In this document: positions 17,801 through 23,197 of the stretch, piece after piece
Position numbering within the stretch: position 1 is the stretch's first letter
Layout of the letters: each line of letters starts with the position of its first letter
From: an uncultured Senegalimassilia sp.
GTDB lineage: Bacteria > Actinomycetota > Coriobacteriia > Coriobacteriales > Eggerthellaceae
Length of the DNA: 37,887 nucleotides
Assembly: GCA_934661765.1 (NCBI GenBank)
Contig: CAKUJT010000011.1
Location: 1 to 37,887, forward strand
Direction of reading: 5' to 3'
Position numbers and translations under genes: made by a program
Notes under the pieces: generated by a model
Database searches by the model: none
Told to the model about the DNA's origin: nothing
The model's input: only the letters and a program-made list of their open reading frames with translations

Positions 17801-20506
17801 GCATATGCCATCACGTTCGACAAGTCTGCGAAGGAGGGCAACTACGTCCACGGCGCCGATACCATCGGGTCGCTGGAGGTGGCCGCCGCCAAGGCGGAGG
17901 GGAAGATCTCGCTGAGCGGCAGCTCCGCCTCCAAGGTCTACGACGGCAAGCCGCTTGCGGCGAAGGCCGCCTCCGCAGCGGTCCCGACGCAGGATGCGGT
18001 GACCATCGAGTACAGCCTTGACGGCGAGAACTGGACGACCGATCCCGGCTCGCTCACGGCGACCGACGTGGCCGATTCCGCGACGGTCCAGCTCCGTGCG
18101 TCCAGCCTGGGCAATTACGAGGGCTACGTGTACGGCTCGCAGCAGCTGTCCGTCACCAAGCGCGCGGTCGATCTGAAGAGCGACAGCGCCTCGAAGGTCT
18201 ACGACGGCACCGCGCTCACCAGGCCCGAGGTGGCCGGCTGGAAGCAGCTCGGCAACGAGGGCTTCGTCGACGGCCAGGTCTCCGACGTCCGCGCCACGGG
18301 CAGCGCCACCCACGTTTCCGACGGCAAGGTGGCGAACACGATCGCCTATACCGAGGGCGAGGGCTTCAACGCTGACAACTACGCCATCTCCAAGGACGAG
18401 GGCGTGCTGAGCGTCACGGCGAAGCAAATTGCCGCGGCCGATATGACCGTCCAAGCCCCGGCTGACGTCGTGTACAGCGGCAAGGCCCAGCAGCAGAAGC
18501 CGGTTGTGAAGGACGGCGATAAGGTGCTGGTCGAGGGCGTCGACTACGAGCTGACCTACTCCGGAAACACGACTGACGCGGGCGCCGTCACGGTGACCGT
18601 GACCGGCAAGGGCGACTACGCCGGCAGCGTCGACGTGGCATACCAGATTGCGCCCGCGCCGCTGACGGTGGCCACCGAAAGCGCCAACAAGGTCTACGAC
18701 GGCAAGCCCCTGACCGCCGGCGGCAAGGTCGACGGCCTGGTGAATGGCGAGACCGTCGAGTTCAAGCTGGTCGGCAGCCAGACCAAGGTCGGCTCGAGCG
18801 ACAACGCCTACAGGATCGAGTGGAGCGGCACAGCGAAGCGGGCGAACTACAGGCTTGAGGCCGAGACCATCGGCAAGCTGACCGTCACCGAGTCCGCCGA
18901 CGAGGTAGTCGTGACCACCACGGGCGGCACGTTCACCTATGATGGTTCGTCTCATGGCGCTACCGTCAAGGTGGCCAACCTGCCCGAGGGCTACTCGCTT
19001 GAGACCGCCGAGTCCGCGGCAAGCGCGAAGGACGTCTCCGACGGCGAGGTGGCGGCCACGGCCGACGTGCTCGTCATCAAGAACGCCCAGGGAGAGGACG
19101 TCACCTCCAAGCTGAACGTCAAGTTCGTCGACGGCACCATCAAGGTCGAGCCGGCGAAGCTGACGGTGACCACCCCGAGCGTTACGAAGGTCTTCGATGG
19201 CGATGCGCTGACGGCCGAGGGCAAGGTCTCGGGCTTCGTGAACGGCGAGACCGCAACCTTCAAGACCACCGGCAGCCAGACCGAGGTCGGCTCGAGCGTG
19301 AACGGCTACGAGCTGGTTTGGGACGGTAGCGCGAAGGCGGCGAACTACACGGTCGAGGAGAACCTCGGCACGCTGACGGTATCGGCGCAGTCCCTCAATC
19401 CCGACGACGCCGGCGCATTCGGTGGCGTGACGGTCGGCTATCTGGCCGACACGGTGTACAACGGCGCCGATCAGCGCTTCGAGCCCGAAGTGGTCGATAA
19501 GGACGGCAAGGCGCTGGTGAAGGGCCTCGATTACGAGCTTTCCTTCTCCGGCGATGTGAAGAACGTCGGCGAGGTGACCGTGATCGTTGTCGGCAAGGGC
19601 AACTACGCCGGCAGCGTCGAGCGCACGTACCGCATCACGCCCGCGCCGCTGACGGTGGCCACGGGCAGCGACTCGAAGATCTACGACGGCAGCGAGCTCA
19701 CGAATAGCGAGCTGTCGATCGAAGGCCTGCAGGGCGAGGATCGCGTCACGGCGGCCACCACCGGCAGCCAGACCGAGGTGGGCAGCTCGGAGAACACCTA
19801 TCGCATCACGTGGGGCGATGTCGATGCCGCTAACTACGTCATCGACGAGCACCTGGGCACGTTGACGGTCACGCCGGCCCCGGTGCCCCCGACGCCGGAG
19901 CCCACCCCGACGCCGAACCCGGGCGATGACGTGACGCCGCCGCCGAGCCCGACGCCTGGCGATGATGTGACGCCGACGCCGAGCCCGGCCCCGGGCGACG
20001 GCACGACGCCTGGCACGACTCCGGACGGCGACACCACGCCGACGCCGACTCCCGGCAACGGCGCGACGCCTGGTTCGACTCCGAACCCGGGCAACGGCAC
20101 GACGCCGGGCAACGGCTCGACGTCCGCACCCGCGCCTGCACCTAGCTCGTCGGCTTCGACTCCGGCGCCTGCGGCTGCCGGCCCGCTCGATGCGCTGGCC
20201 GACGTGCTCGAGGGTGCGTACGAGTCGGTGACGGGCAGCCCCGAGGCCGATAACCCGGTCGAGGAGGAGCGGATCTACGACGCCGAGAACCCGTTGGGTA
20301 GGGAGTCGGTCGAGAATCATTGCTGGGTGCACTGGTACATGATCGTCGGTATGGTTCTGACGGCTGCCTACGGTCTTGCGGCGGCGCTTCGCCGTAAGAA
20401 CCACGAGCGCAAGCTGCGCAACGACATGAACGACATCTTGGGCGATGGCGACGGCAAGGACCCCTCGGGGTCTCCCGCCGCCAAGCCCGCCGGAATGGAG
20501 GCTTAG
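5831..20506 (+). CDS. Giant membrane-anchored repeat surface protein (adhesin-like, MBG/YDG-type repeats)
   Basis: 4891 aa. The ATG at 5831 is chosen because AGGTGA lies seven bases upstream; the in-frame GTG at 5822 is inside that site. Order of parts: signal peptide (1-47, core 22-40, cut after VYA); Ala/Ser/Glu-rich linker (about 48-135); Ig-like beta modules; a BIG2-like domain (about 534-610, with TWTSSDPSVATIDASGKVVG); an InlB-type repeat (about 785-828, YKFMGWYSD); two MucBP-like modules (about 829-963, NYYLDKTN and VEYYWTGSD); about 43 repeats of about 86 aa built on 'YDGxxLT...TGSQTxVG...NY' (about 970-4680); a Pro/Thr/Gly stalk (about 4680-4778); a membrane helix (4832-4856) and a basic cytosolic tail. 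No LPXTG motif is present. Such proteins usually project from the cell as adhesins; the ligand is unknown. The gene is intact, with a coupled partner 3' of it. Confidence 0.93.
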   Translation: MKAKSNELTVDSMTQRYSLGHKALSVALSVVLMGFGWPAVSPSQVYAGDGAAADDAAAQVEGASSAAATSAADKSADTAASSAASAESSAAPAAGEQPASTTSQQQAASGASESAQPAATQQVESAKQDADTADVELVLGNASITYMNQVVSAPAHKVTVPVKDDFKFTVSPDNGYNLTKAVLKVSGKENPISPDDQGVYTVSAADIAAGATVTLETEAVSSDSGKDAAAVSIEDDAAAEETQVSAVGAGAISGPTSVIMGNTITLTYNGDMTIDNWYGGEDLFPTSDRIVSADKKTITLTATSNWAFSGSEKTITIYLGYIDQSGNWHNQIGDCLSFDVTVKKRSFTVVQPENTSAGTSCFWYPQIKDTENGTVYTIDQSLGGAFLPLEYYRDGVKIENASQYYHNDADFAIPGKYTVVVKPNSGWIYDLGTSMTFDGPTVTREDKQFEKWIYVGETATYQGTSGNKWSNGSSWWYSGKDEGFISFEKNGDSVIVTGQAKGDVILMHGYHNSIWQWVTEQLTIHVLPKAPITSLEITGYDKVEQFKNITLETNADTGVTWTSSDPSVATIDASGKVVGVKAGNVTITATTVTAEGKVLTATHEVTVTESTAQQKNAKLFFLKSPTNNPDSNSASDWYPTGGQSNLGVKVNVEGAAFSGKNTWDNVANRVVSWPDGSTGSSWTLPQANSYWDKVFDSYKSEIEDKLHVSISKDDVEAIVLHPYKISNNSGTYHLDCKVEIKVKKVVTATFWLQSAGATGFDKQYSVSTLEVKDGAVQVVAPAAPEAEKTVNGVTYKFMGWYSDQACTQPVTFPVTTVENVFYYGKYVPCDQSIQVNYYLDKTNTPVAPSQTLSGYMKDQKVTLKPIDIPGYTPVSNESKSGVVGEDSSIDFYYTANPVGYRVEYYWTGSDTPLSTESHTGHVGDQVTGLVPKAIASYTQVNDNVKDLKLGADESQNVVKFYYRQNVSLTANSKSETYNGSEQSVEGYTTNLPEDVSTSFDGVTLEGGKGTNAGDYPYTFANGTIGKVSSDNNYVVTQTTPGNLHISPVTDEVIVKITGKTGTEKYNGKQQTVSGWDVTEAPDGFDRSKIALAEGATAEAKGKDAGAYNMGLTAASFVSADGNYAKVKFEVVDGSLGITKRKVTLWSEDGHKNYDGRALQRQTDIRVDGTKDVYDNDKDTTTEKTFEGDGFVEGEGVNNKNVKWFDENNIAPGCYDNKFECEPRSGTNFDNYEITYEYGKLYVNKRADNKKYEVTVKGASGTSVYDGQPHRVTGLETTTYTNDEGVRFSIQAKTSGAENKVDAGEYENKVSDVVVTDPHGNDVTDQFKITTEDGKLIIDKRSVTITAGSAEKEYDGSALTADQADPKFTTDGFVGDQGISDVTVEGSQTQCGTSASTIKDKSWKFQNGTNGNNYSVTVKPGTLTVKHRSEDKKYAITLTGKSDTTPTYDGKEHTVSGVEQDKWTFDGVEYTVSNYHASVSGTDAGTYNNIVTSGEDGYRVTDPNGSDVTEEFSISVAPGALTISPAEVTVTAGSASRTYNGSALTAAEAEHEFTAEGFVGEDGIVSAKVDGSITDVGETESNVAQGSVVLKGGTKASNYNITYDPGKLKVTPNTDEVVVTIAEKSDKKEYDGTEQSVEGYSFIKISNGNYAATAVRFVGSPDDKVAKGTDAGTYDMNLTPEDFENTSANFTNVKFEIIDGSLVIKKRAVTLTSATPAEKTYDGNPLEDHTVSVTSGSLATGHTFVADVTGSQTNAGSSANAFTYKLVNAKSEELAKDAEGAYRNYDVTKVEGVLRVNPVSDEVVVTIAGKHADGTYNGKPLTATGYTFESTNALYTSAKVAFSGENSVSRTDAGTTVMGLQGKFTNADAVNFPNVRFEITNGFVAISKAKVTLQSADLTKEYDGTALTNKNGGEEQTPLAVESGWAEGEGAAYTFTGSQTLVGGSSNAFSYTLNENTKADNYDISVIFGQLTVANRQAQYRVTVEANSSIGNTYDGVEHAATGLKTSEFTVDGQKYTVEGLNTSDPKTVKAGEYANIISGTPVVKDVNGNDVSGQFAVKLVPGELKIAKRSVTLTSASESRVYNGEALANHGVTVGGDGFVAGEGATYSVTGTITDAGTATNSFTYAANSNTNFDNYTITKEEGTLEVAPVADKVTVTITGNSDTLPYNGSEQSVTGYDFATSDGRYREANVKFQGEAVAKGTNVGTYNMNLASGRFSNISGNFTNVEFVVIDGSLEIKGGDLDADKVVWDVHDAQKVYDGTPLSAYVAKATDKFGNVLKVEYSTDGEKWTDDPSKIALTHFGAQLVMLRATSANYAAGQYAENGEWVAITKRPVTLTSEGGNKEYDGKPLTNDTVTVKTNGEGTGFIDGEGVTINVTGSQTDAGESDNTFDYTFNKGTNAGDYLVTTKFGKLVVTASDSEVVATIAGHNKTVEYNGSEQSVEGYDFAASNSLYTEGDFAFSGKAEAKGTDAGTYNMNLASEQFANKSGNFSKATFAVTDGALTITPKSIVPDSGNPKNTMSVDSPADVVYNGQDQTWTPVVKDGERTLQAGKDYTVGYSTADHTNVTGAITVTITGINNYSGEVERTYQITKRPVELKSEGGSKPYDGTPLVKPEVSGWQQQGDTGFVEGEVSNVRATGSVTTVAQGEVTNSIAYDANAGFNANNYDISKDEGKLSITALAAENGITIAPNNATYIYDASSHEAGAATASASIEGTDVHLEYRVKGSADTEWRSNPSAITAINAGTLAVEVRASAANYSGYQYAEQTLIIEKRDVELTSASASKVYDGAPLTKDWVDMGPNRPDTGFVWTDLAGDGQVHATGSQTEVGFSFNAISYQLKLGAENNYNIIGEHVGTLTVTAQSIAPDPQNPDSYKGVAISEPNDHVYDGEEHKWAPEVTDKDGNKLVEGVDYTVSYDTDDFVNVKVVNVTIAGMGSYTGTCVKTYEITKAPLTANAGSASKVYDGEALTAGATIEGLVGGETATAQTEGSQTEVGTSANTVSGISWDTAKDGNYYIAAQNDGTLTVTPKGIAQMTVDSLPDVTYNGESQQQKPVVKDGEKVLVEGVDYELTYSENTTDAGAVTATVAGKGNYAGSVDVAYQITPAPLTVSTPSASGVYNGEPLTAAGTISGFVNGESAPFETTGSQTEVGTSDNAYAIDWASAGATAKQTNYTVSESIGKLTVTESADEVVVTTTGGTFTYDGAAHGATVTVGALPEGYTLEAAASSATAMNVSDGEVAATADVLVIKNAQGEDVTSKLNVKFVDGTIKVEPAKLTVTTPSASKPYDGQALTAEGKASGFVNGEAATLKTTGSQTTVGKSENGYELVWDDSAKAENYTVEENLGTLEVTKSMAGIVVIPQGGTKVYDGMALESAGANAIGVPAGFTLSAKTKGSITDAGYVTAEVDSYIITNAAGEDVTDQFGNVATGKASLVVTKRPVTLVSGDASKVYDGTALTEQKVSVEDSSLASGEEFGYDFFGFQTSVGSSKNTFAAKPGNGATKVENYDITYRYGTLTVNAQSINPDDPIPGAYAGVKVNSPSDAVYDAREHKWIPVVTGKDGNALVEGRDYTVTYSTDDFTNVTGTIKVAITGIGDYTGSVTREYQITPASVKLASNTREFVYNGAYQSDDAVTVQGAEALFRSQVDDLKAVGKVMTVAEGKVPNTIAFTWKDGFKASNFAIEKAEGELSVVAKDIVSSADMTVSSPSDFVYDGREHKWAPEVKDGEKALTEGVDYTVSYSTDDFTNVTGAITVTVTGQGNYAGSVERAYRITPAPLTVSTPSASRVYNGEPLTAAGTISGFVNGESAPFETTGSQTEVGTSDNTYAIDWAAADATAKQANYTVSETVGKLTVTEFAGRVVATPGSYSGTYDGQAHGVDVTVSGLPEGYSVKAARSNATATDATDEAGVTASVDELVIVNAQGEDVTGKLDIEKQTGAIKIAPAEYYVVTEGAFKVYDGTALTAPGKIVGLVNGEEASLSVTGSQTNAGSSANAYAITFDKSAKEGNYVHGADTIGSLEVAAAKAEGKISLSGSSASKVYDGKPLAAKAASAAVPTQDAVTIEYSLDGENWTTDPGSLTATDVADSATVQLRASSLGNYEGYVYGSQQLSVTKRAVDLKSDSASKVYDGTALTRPEVAGWKQLGNEGFVDGQVSDVRATGSATHVSDGKVANTIAYTEGEGFNADNYAISKDEGVLSVTAKQIAAADMTVQAPADVVYSGKAQQQKPVVKDGDKVLVEGVDYELTYSGNTTDAGAVTVTVTGKGDYAGSVDVAYQIAPAPLTVATESANKVYDGKPLTAGGKVDGLVNGETVEFKLVGSQTKVGSSDNAYRIEWSGTAKRANYRLEAETIGKLTVTESADEVVVTTTGGTFTYDGSSHGATVKVANLPEGYSLETAESAASAKDVSDGEVAATADVLVIKNAQGEDVTSKLNVKFVDGTIKVEPAKLTVTTPSVTKVFDGDALTAEGKVSGFVNGETATFKTTGSQTEVGSSVNGYELVWDGSAKAANYTVEENLGTLTVSAQSLNPDDAGAFGGVTVGYLADTVYNGADQRFEPEVVDKDGKALVKGLDYELSFSGDVKNVGEVTVIVVGKGNYAGSVERTYRITPAPLTVATGSDSKIYDGSELTNSELSIEGLQGEDRVTAATTGSQTEVGSSENTYRITWGDVDAANYVIDEHLGTLTVTPAPVPPTPEPTPTPNPGDDVTPPPSPTPGDDVTPTPSPAPGDGTTPGTTPDGDTTPTPTPGNGATPGSTPNPGNGTTPGNGSTSAPAPAPSSSASTPAPAAAGPLDALADVLEGAYESVTGSPEADNPVEEERIYDAENPLGRESVENHCWVHWYMIVGMVLTAAYGLAAALRRKNHERKLRNDMNDILGDGDGKDPSGSPAAKPAGMEA
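15174..15273 (+). repeat. 100-bp direct repeat, copy 1 (copy 2 at 17178-17277)
   Basis: Base-for-base identical by eye to 17178-17277 (offset 2004), starting GGGTCTACAACGGCGAGCC and ending just before the ACCGAGGTC/ACCGAGGTG difference. Most other repeats in the array match only at protein level, so this is a recent duplication or gene conversion. Confidence 0.85.
15357..15670 (+). repeat. Near-identical 314-bp direct repeat, copy 1 (copy 2 at 18867-19180)
   Basis: The first 73 bases are identical to 18867-18939. After a more diverged middle, bases from about 15521 again match almost perfectly at the same offset of 3510 (a multiple of three), including VLVIKNAQGEDVTSKLNV. The constant offset shows one duplicated block with local drift. 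Confidence 0.82.
17178..17277 (+). repeat. 100-bp direct repeat, copy 2
   Basis: Second copy of the block at 15174-15273. Similarity continues beyond both ends at a lower level, with protein matches on both sides (PAPLTVSTPSAS before, TSDN.YAIDW after). Confidence 0.85.
18867..19180 (+). repeat. Near-identical 314-bp direct repeat, copy 2
   Basis: Partner of 15357-15670. Differences cluster at about 18940-19032, where one copy encodes AAHGATVTVGALPEGYTLEA and the other SSHGATVKVANLPEGYSLET. Confidence 0.82.
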
Positions 20507-20510
20507 GGCC

Positions 20511-21062
20511 ATGAGGAAAAGCAACTATCTGGTGCTGGGCGCGGCGGCCGTCGTCGCGGCGCTGCTGCTGGTGCTGTGGTACCACCTGGGCTTCAACCGC
20601 ATCGATAGCCCGCTCGACCTGACGCTGGCCATCATATGGTGGGCCGGTATCGTGGCTATTGCCGCGATCCTCGTCCGTTTCGAGGAGCGTCGCCGCCGCC
20701 AAATCCGCACGCTGTACGTGTCCCCGAAGTCGCTCTACAGCAGCGAGCTCGGTATGGTGGGCATCGGGGAAGCCGGCGCGGTCGAGGCCATGCGCGGCAT
20801 GCTCGGCCAGCTGAAGTACGGCTTCGATACGAAGGGCCTGCCGGACCGCAAGAAGTTCGACTACCGCTTCGTCGTGCGAACCGACGAGTTCAAGGAGCAC
20901 GATGGGGAAGGCGGCAAGCCCGCCGATGATGTGACGGCAACCTCGGCGGCCCAGCGCAAGGGCCCCACGTGGAAGGGTACGGTCATCAAGATCGACCGCC
21001 AAAACGGGAACACCGAAACCCCGTTCGACGGCATCGAGCAGCTGAAGGCCGCGTTGGCTTAG
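20511..21062 (+). CDS. Small two-helix membrane protein coupled to the giant surface protein
   Basis: 183 aa. The ATG at 20511 follows the giant gene's TAG by four bases, and its GGAGG site (20497-20501) lies inside the end of that gene, so the two are co-translated. Two hydrophobic helices (about 6-26 and 36-57) are followed by a strongly basic stretch (RFEERRRRQ, 57-64) and a soluble, presumably cytosolic domain of about 115 aa with YVSPKSLYSSELGMVGIGEA and KYGFDTKGLPDRKKFDYRFVV. I do not recognise a family. The tight coupling suggests a role in export, anchoring or sensing linked to the surface protein; this is inference. A hairpin terminator follows. Confidence 0.87.
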   Translation: MRKSNYLVLGAAAVVAALLLVLWYHLGFNRIDSPLDLTLAIIWWAGIVAIAAILVRFEERRRRQIRTLYVSPKSLYSSELGMVGIGEAGAVEAMRGMLGQLKYGFDTKGLPDRKKFDYRFVVRTDEFKEHDGEGGKPADDVTATSAAQRKGPTWKGTVIKIDRQNGNTETPFDGIEQLKAALA

Positions 21063-21127
21063 TCGCTCGGCCGCGCAGCCTCGCCGGCTCCCCGGCAGCA
21101 AACGAGGGGCAAGCACGCAAAACCCAA

Positions 21128-21155
21128 ACGGGCCCGGGAGAAATCCCGGGCCCGT
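21128..21155 (+). terminator. Terminator after the surface-protein operon
   Basis: Perfect 12-bp stem ACGGGCCCGGGA / TCCCGGGCCCGT with a GAAA tetraloop, 66 bases after the stop of the small membrane protein. No T run follows, so termination may be partial or need help. Confidence 0.68.
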
Positions 21156-21257
21156 CGTGTATCGCAAAAGTCGGGAAAGTTAACCATTGTTCACGTTTTC
21201 TTCATGTTCGCTTGACGCGTTCTGTAAACTGGGAACCTGACACACGGAGCGCATGTG

Positions 21258-22259
21258 ATGCATGCGCAGGCAAGGGCATCTTTCGATCGCAAGGCAAGGT
21301 TCATGGAAGACATCACGCATCTCATCGGGCACGTCCTCGAGCACTCCATCGAGGACACGCTGTACCTTATCCCGTTTCTGTTCGTCACCTATCTGGCAAT
21401 GGAGTGGCTTGAGCACAAGGCGGGCGACAAGGCCGAGGAGGCCGTGCGGCGTGCGGGCGCTGCGGGGCCGGTGGTCGGCGCGCTTGTGGGCATCGTCCCG
21501 CAATGCGGCTTCTCGGCCGCGGCGGCAACGCTGTGGGCGGGCCGCGTCATCACGCTGGGCACGCTGTTCGCCGTGTTCCTGTCCACCTCCGACGAGATGC
21601 TGCCCATCTTCCTGGCCGAGCAGGTGGCGCCGATGACCATCCTGAAGATCATGGGCGTGAAGCTGATGATCGGCATGGTCATGGGCTTCGTGGTGGACGC
21701 GGCCATCCGCCTGGCGCGTCGCGACCGCGAGAAGCTGCGCATCCACGAGCTGTGCGAACGCGACCGCTGCCATTGCAACGGCGATTGCGAAACTTGCGAG
21801 CAGCAGCCGGAGCTGGCGTACGATTTCGAGCACGATGAGGAACACGAGCATCACCACGAGGGCGGCTCCATCCTGCGCAGCGCCCTCAAGCACACGGTGC
21901 AGGTCACGGTGTTCATCTTCGTCATCACCCTTGTGCTCGACGGCGCGTTGGAGCTGGTCGGCGAAGATGCGCTCGGCGCGTTCCTGGGCAGCAACCCGGT
22001 GCTTTCCGTGCTGGGCAGCGCGCTGGTGGGCCTTATCCCGAACTGCGCGGCAAGCGTGGTGATCGCGCAGCTCTACGTGGAGGGCGCGCTCGGCGCGGGC
22101 GCCATGATGGCGGGCCTTCTGGTGTCGGCCGGCGTGGGCTTGTTGGTGCTGTTCCGCACCAACCGCCGCCTTCGCCAGAACCTCATCGTGCTGGCGGGCC
22201 TGTGGGCCACGGGCGTGTTCTGGGGCCTCATCATCTCCGCATTCGGCATCGTGTTCTAG
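21258..22259 (+). CDS. Putative heavy-metal exporter, ArsP_2 family (annotated in relatives as arsenic or manganese transporter)
   Basis: 333 aa polytopic membrane protein. Two hydrophobic halves each hold a PxC motif, VGIVPQCGFSAAAA (about 78-90) and VGLIPNCAAS in the second half, as in the family of putative ten-helix metal exporters. The loop between the halves is unusual: five cysteines (166, 171, 173, 177, 180; CERDRCHCNGDCETC) and then a His/Glu cluster (EHDEEHEHHHEGG, 191-203). It looks made to bind a metal ion at the cytosolic face. The start at 21258 has GGAG eight bases upstream; a shorter start at 21303 (MEDITHL) fits the usual family N-terminus and remains possible. The metal cannot be fixed from sequence. 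It stands alone, with AT-richer promoter-like DNA at about 21175-21235. Confidence 0.85.
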   Translation: MHAQARASFDRKARFMEDITHLIGHVLEHSIEDTLYLIPFLFVTYLAMEWLEHKAGDKAEEAVRRAGAAGPVVGALVGIVPQCGFSAAAATLWAGRVITLGTLFAVFLSTSDEMLPIFLAEQVAPMTILKIMGVKLMIGMVMGFVVDAAIRLARRDREKLRIHELCERDRCHCNGDCETCEQQPELAYDFEHDEEHEHHHEGGSILRSALKHTVQVTVFIFVITLVLDGALELVGEDALGAFLGSNPVLSVLGSALVGLIPNCAASVVIAQLYVEGALGAGAMMAGLLVSAGVGLLVLFRTNRRLRQNLIVLAGLWATGVFWGLIISAFGIVF

Positions 22260-22396
22260 GGCACCGAAGCCGCGGCGCGTCGCTGCCGCCATGCGGTTGT
22301 TTGCGTCCGAACGCGACACGTTTGCGATGGCCGAGGAAATCCGAAGCCGCGCGTGGGATTGAAATCGCGGGCGCGACGCTGAAGCAACGACCCGTT

Positions 22397-22446
22397 GAAG
22401 GGCCGCATCCTACTCCCGTAAGACGGGGGGACGGGTGCGGCCCTTC
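22397..22446 (+). terminator. Long hairpin after the metal exporter gene
   Basis: GAAGGGCCGCATCC (22397-22410) pairs with GGGTGCGGCCCTTC (22433-22446), one position being a G-T wobble. An inner CCCGT/ACGGG pairing extends the stem. It lies 137 bases after the exporter stop and 73 before the next gene. There is no clear T run; it is probably a terminator, with a leader structure as the alternative. Confidence 0.6.
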
Positions 22447-22519
22447 CGTCGTTTCGGGCGCATGGCCGAGCGCCGCGGTGCTGTGATAGCATGGGCGTCA
22501 ACGATGAAAGGAGCATGCA

Positions 22520-23122
22520 ATGGCAACCCTTGATGCCGGGATCACCCGTGAGGCGGCTTTCGACCTGTTGAAGGCCCACAACCAGGACGCGTTCCATATC
22601 GAGCACGGCGAGACGGTCGAGCAGACCATGCGCTATTTCGCCCGCGAGTTCGATGCGGAAAACGAGGGCTTTTGGGGTATCGTCGGCCTTCTGCACGACC
22701 TTGATTGGGAAGAGCACGACGACGATCCCGAGAACCATACGGTATATGCGGCGGAGCTGATCGCGGCAGCCGGCGGGTCGCCCGAGCTCATCCGCGCCAT
22801 CCAGACGCACAACAGCGATTTCAACTCCAGTCTGCCCGAGCCCGAGCTGCAGATGGAGAAGGTTCTCTTCGCTACCGAGGAGCTGACGGGGCTTATCGGC
22901 GCGGCGGTCATCATGCGCCCGAGCAAATCCGTCATGGATTTCAACGTGAAGTCGCTCAAAAAGAAGTTCAAGGACAAGCGCTTCGCGGCCGGCGTGAACC
23001 GCGACGTCATCCGCCGCGGCGCCGACATGCTGGGGTGGGAGCTTGACGAGCTGTTCGAGCGCACCATCGCCGCCATGCAGTCGTTCGCGCCCGATCGCGA
23101 CACGTTCGTGGCGGCCGAGTAG
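22520..23122 (+). CDS. HD-domain protein (putative phosphohydrolase)
   Basis: 200 aa with a metal-dependent HD fold: His26/His29 in FHIEHGETV and the HD pair His59-Asp60 in GIVGLLHDLDWE, followed by HTVYAAELI and a conserved-looking THNSDF. This matches the short single-domain HD proteins often annotated as HDIG or hydrolase proteins; the substrate (nucleotide or other phosphoester) is unknown. The ATG has AAAGGAG at the right distance. It is a single-gene unit followed by a strong two-way terminator facing the phosphofructokinase gene. Confidence 0.87.
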   Translation: MATLDAGITREAAFDLLKAHNQDAFHIEHGETVEQTMRYFAREFDAENEGFWGIVGLLHDLDWEEHDDDPENHTVYAAELIAAAGGSPELIRAIQTHNSDFNSSLPEPELQMEKVLFATEELTGLIGAAVIMRPSKSVMDFNVKSLKKKFKDKRFAAGVNRDVIRRGADMLGWELDELFERTIAAMQSFAPDRDTFVAAE

Positions 23123-23152
23123 CGCTCGACGCCATACCCTCTTAAAAGCACG

Positions 23153-23192
23153 AAACGCCCGGCGTCTCGTTGTGGGGGACGCCGGGCGTTTT
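23153..23192 (+). terminator. Bidirectional terminator between convergent genes
   Basis: Perfect 14-bp stem AAACGCCCGGCGTC (23153-23166) and GACGCCGGGCGTTT (23178-23191), loop of 11, followed by another T. The A-rich left flank lets it serve the leftward phosphofructokinase gene ending at 23198 as well. Confidence 0.88.
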
Positions 23193-23197
23193 CGCGT

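Larger units (their letters stand above)
8737..19867 (+). repeat. Tandem array of about 43 divergent YDG/YNG-type beta repeats
   Basis: Hand count of the YDG/YNG/YDA anchor gives about 43 units, mostly 75-95 codons. Subtypes are visible. A: KVYDGxxLT...GFVxGE...TGSQTxVG. B: YNGSEQSVEGY...KGTDAGTYNMNL. C: VYDGxEHKWxPEV...DYTVSYSTDDFTNV. D: FTYDGxxHGATV...LPEGY. E: YDGxEHxVxGL...TDPxGxDVT. Types B and E occur only before about 13.34 kb and types C and D only after it, while A runs throughout. These match the general pattern of MBG/YDG beta-sandwich repeats of bacterial adhesins (family recall, not a profile search). Confidence 0.88.

Noticed and set aside
12554..20524. A stop-free minus-strand frame of 2656 codons opposite the giant gene, and a second of 1044 codons at 7346-10480
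   Set aside because: Its translation is low-complexity (GHRQRRG, VVALAGHGH) and mirrors the repeat codons of the plus-strand gene. No ribosome site, signal or domain is visible. High GC and repeated codon choice explain the lack of stops.
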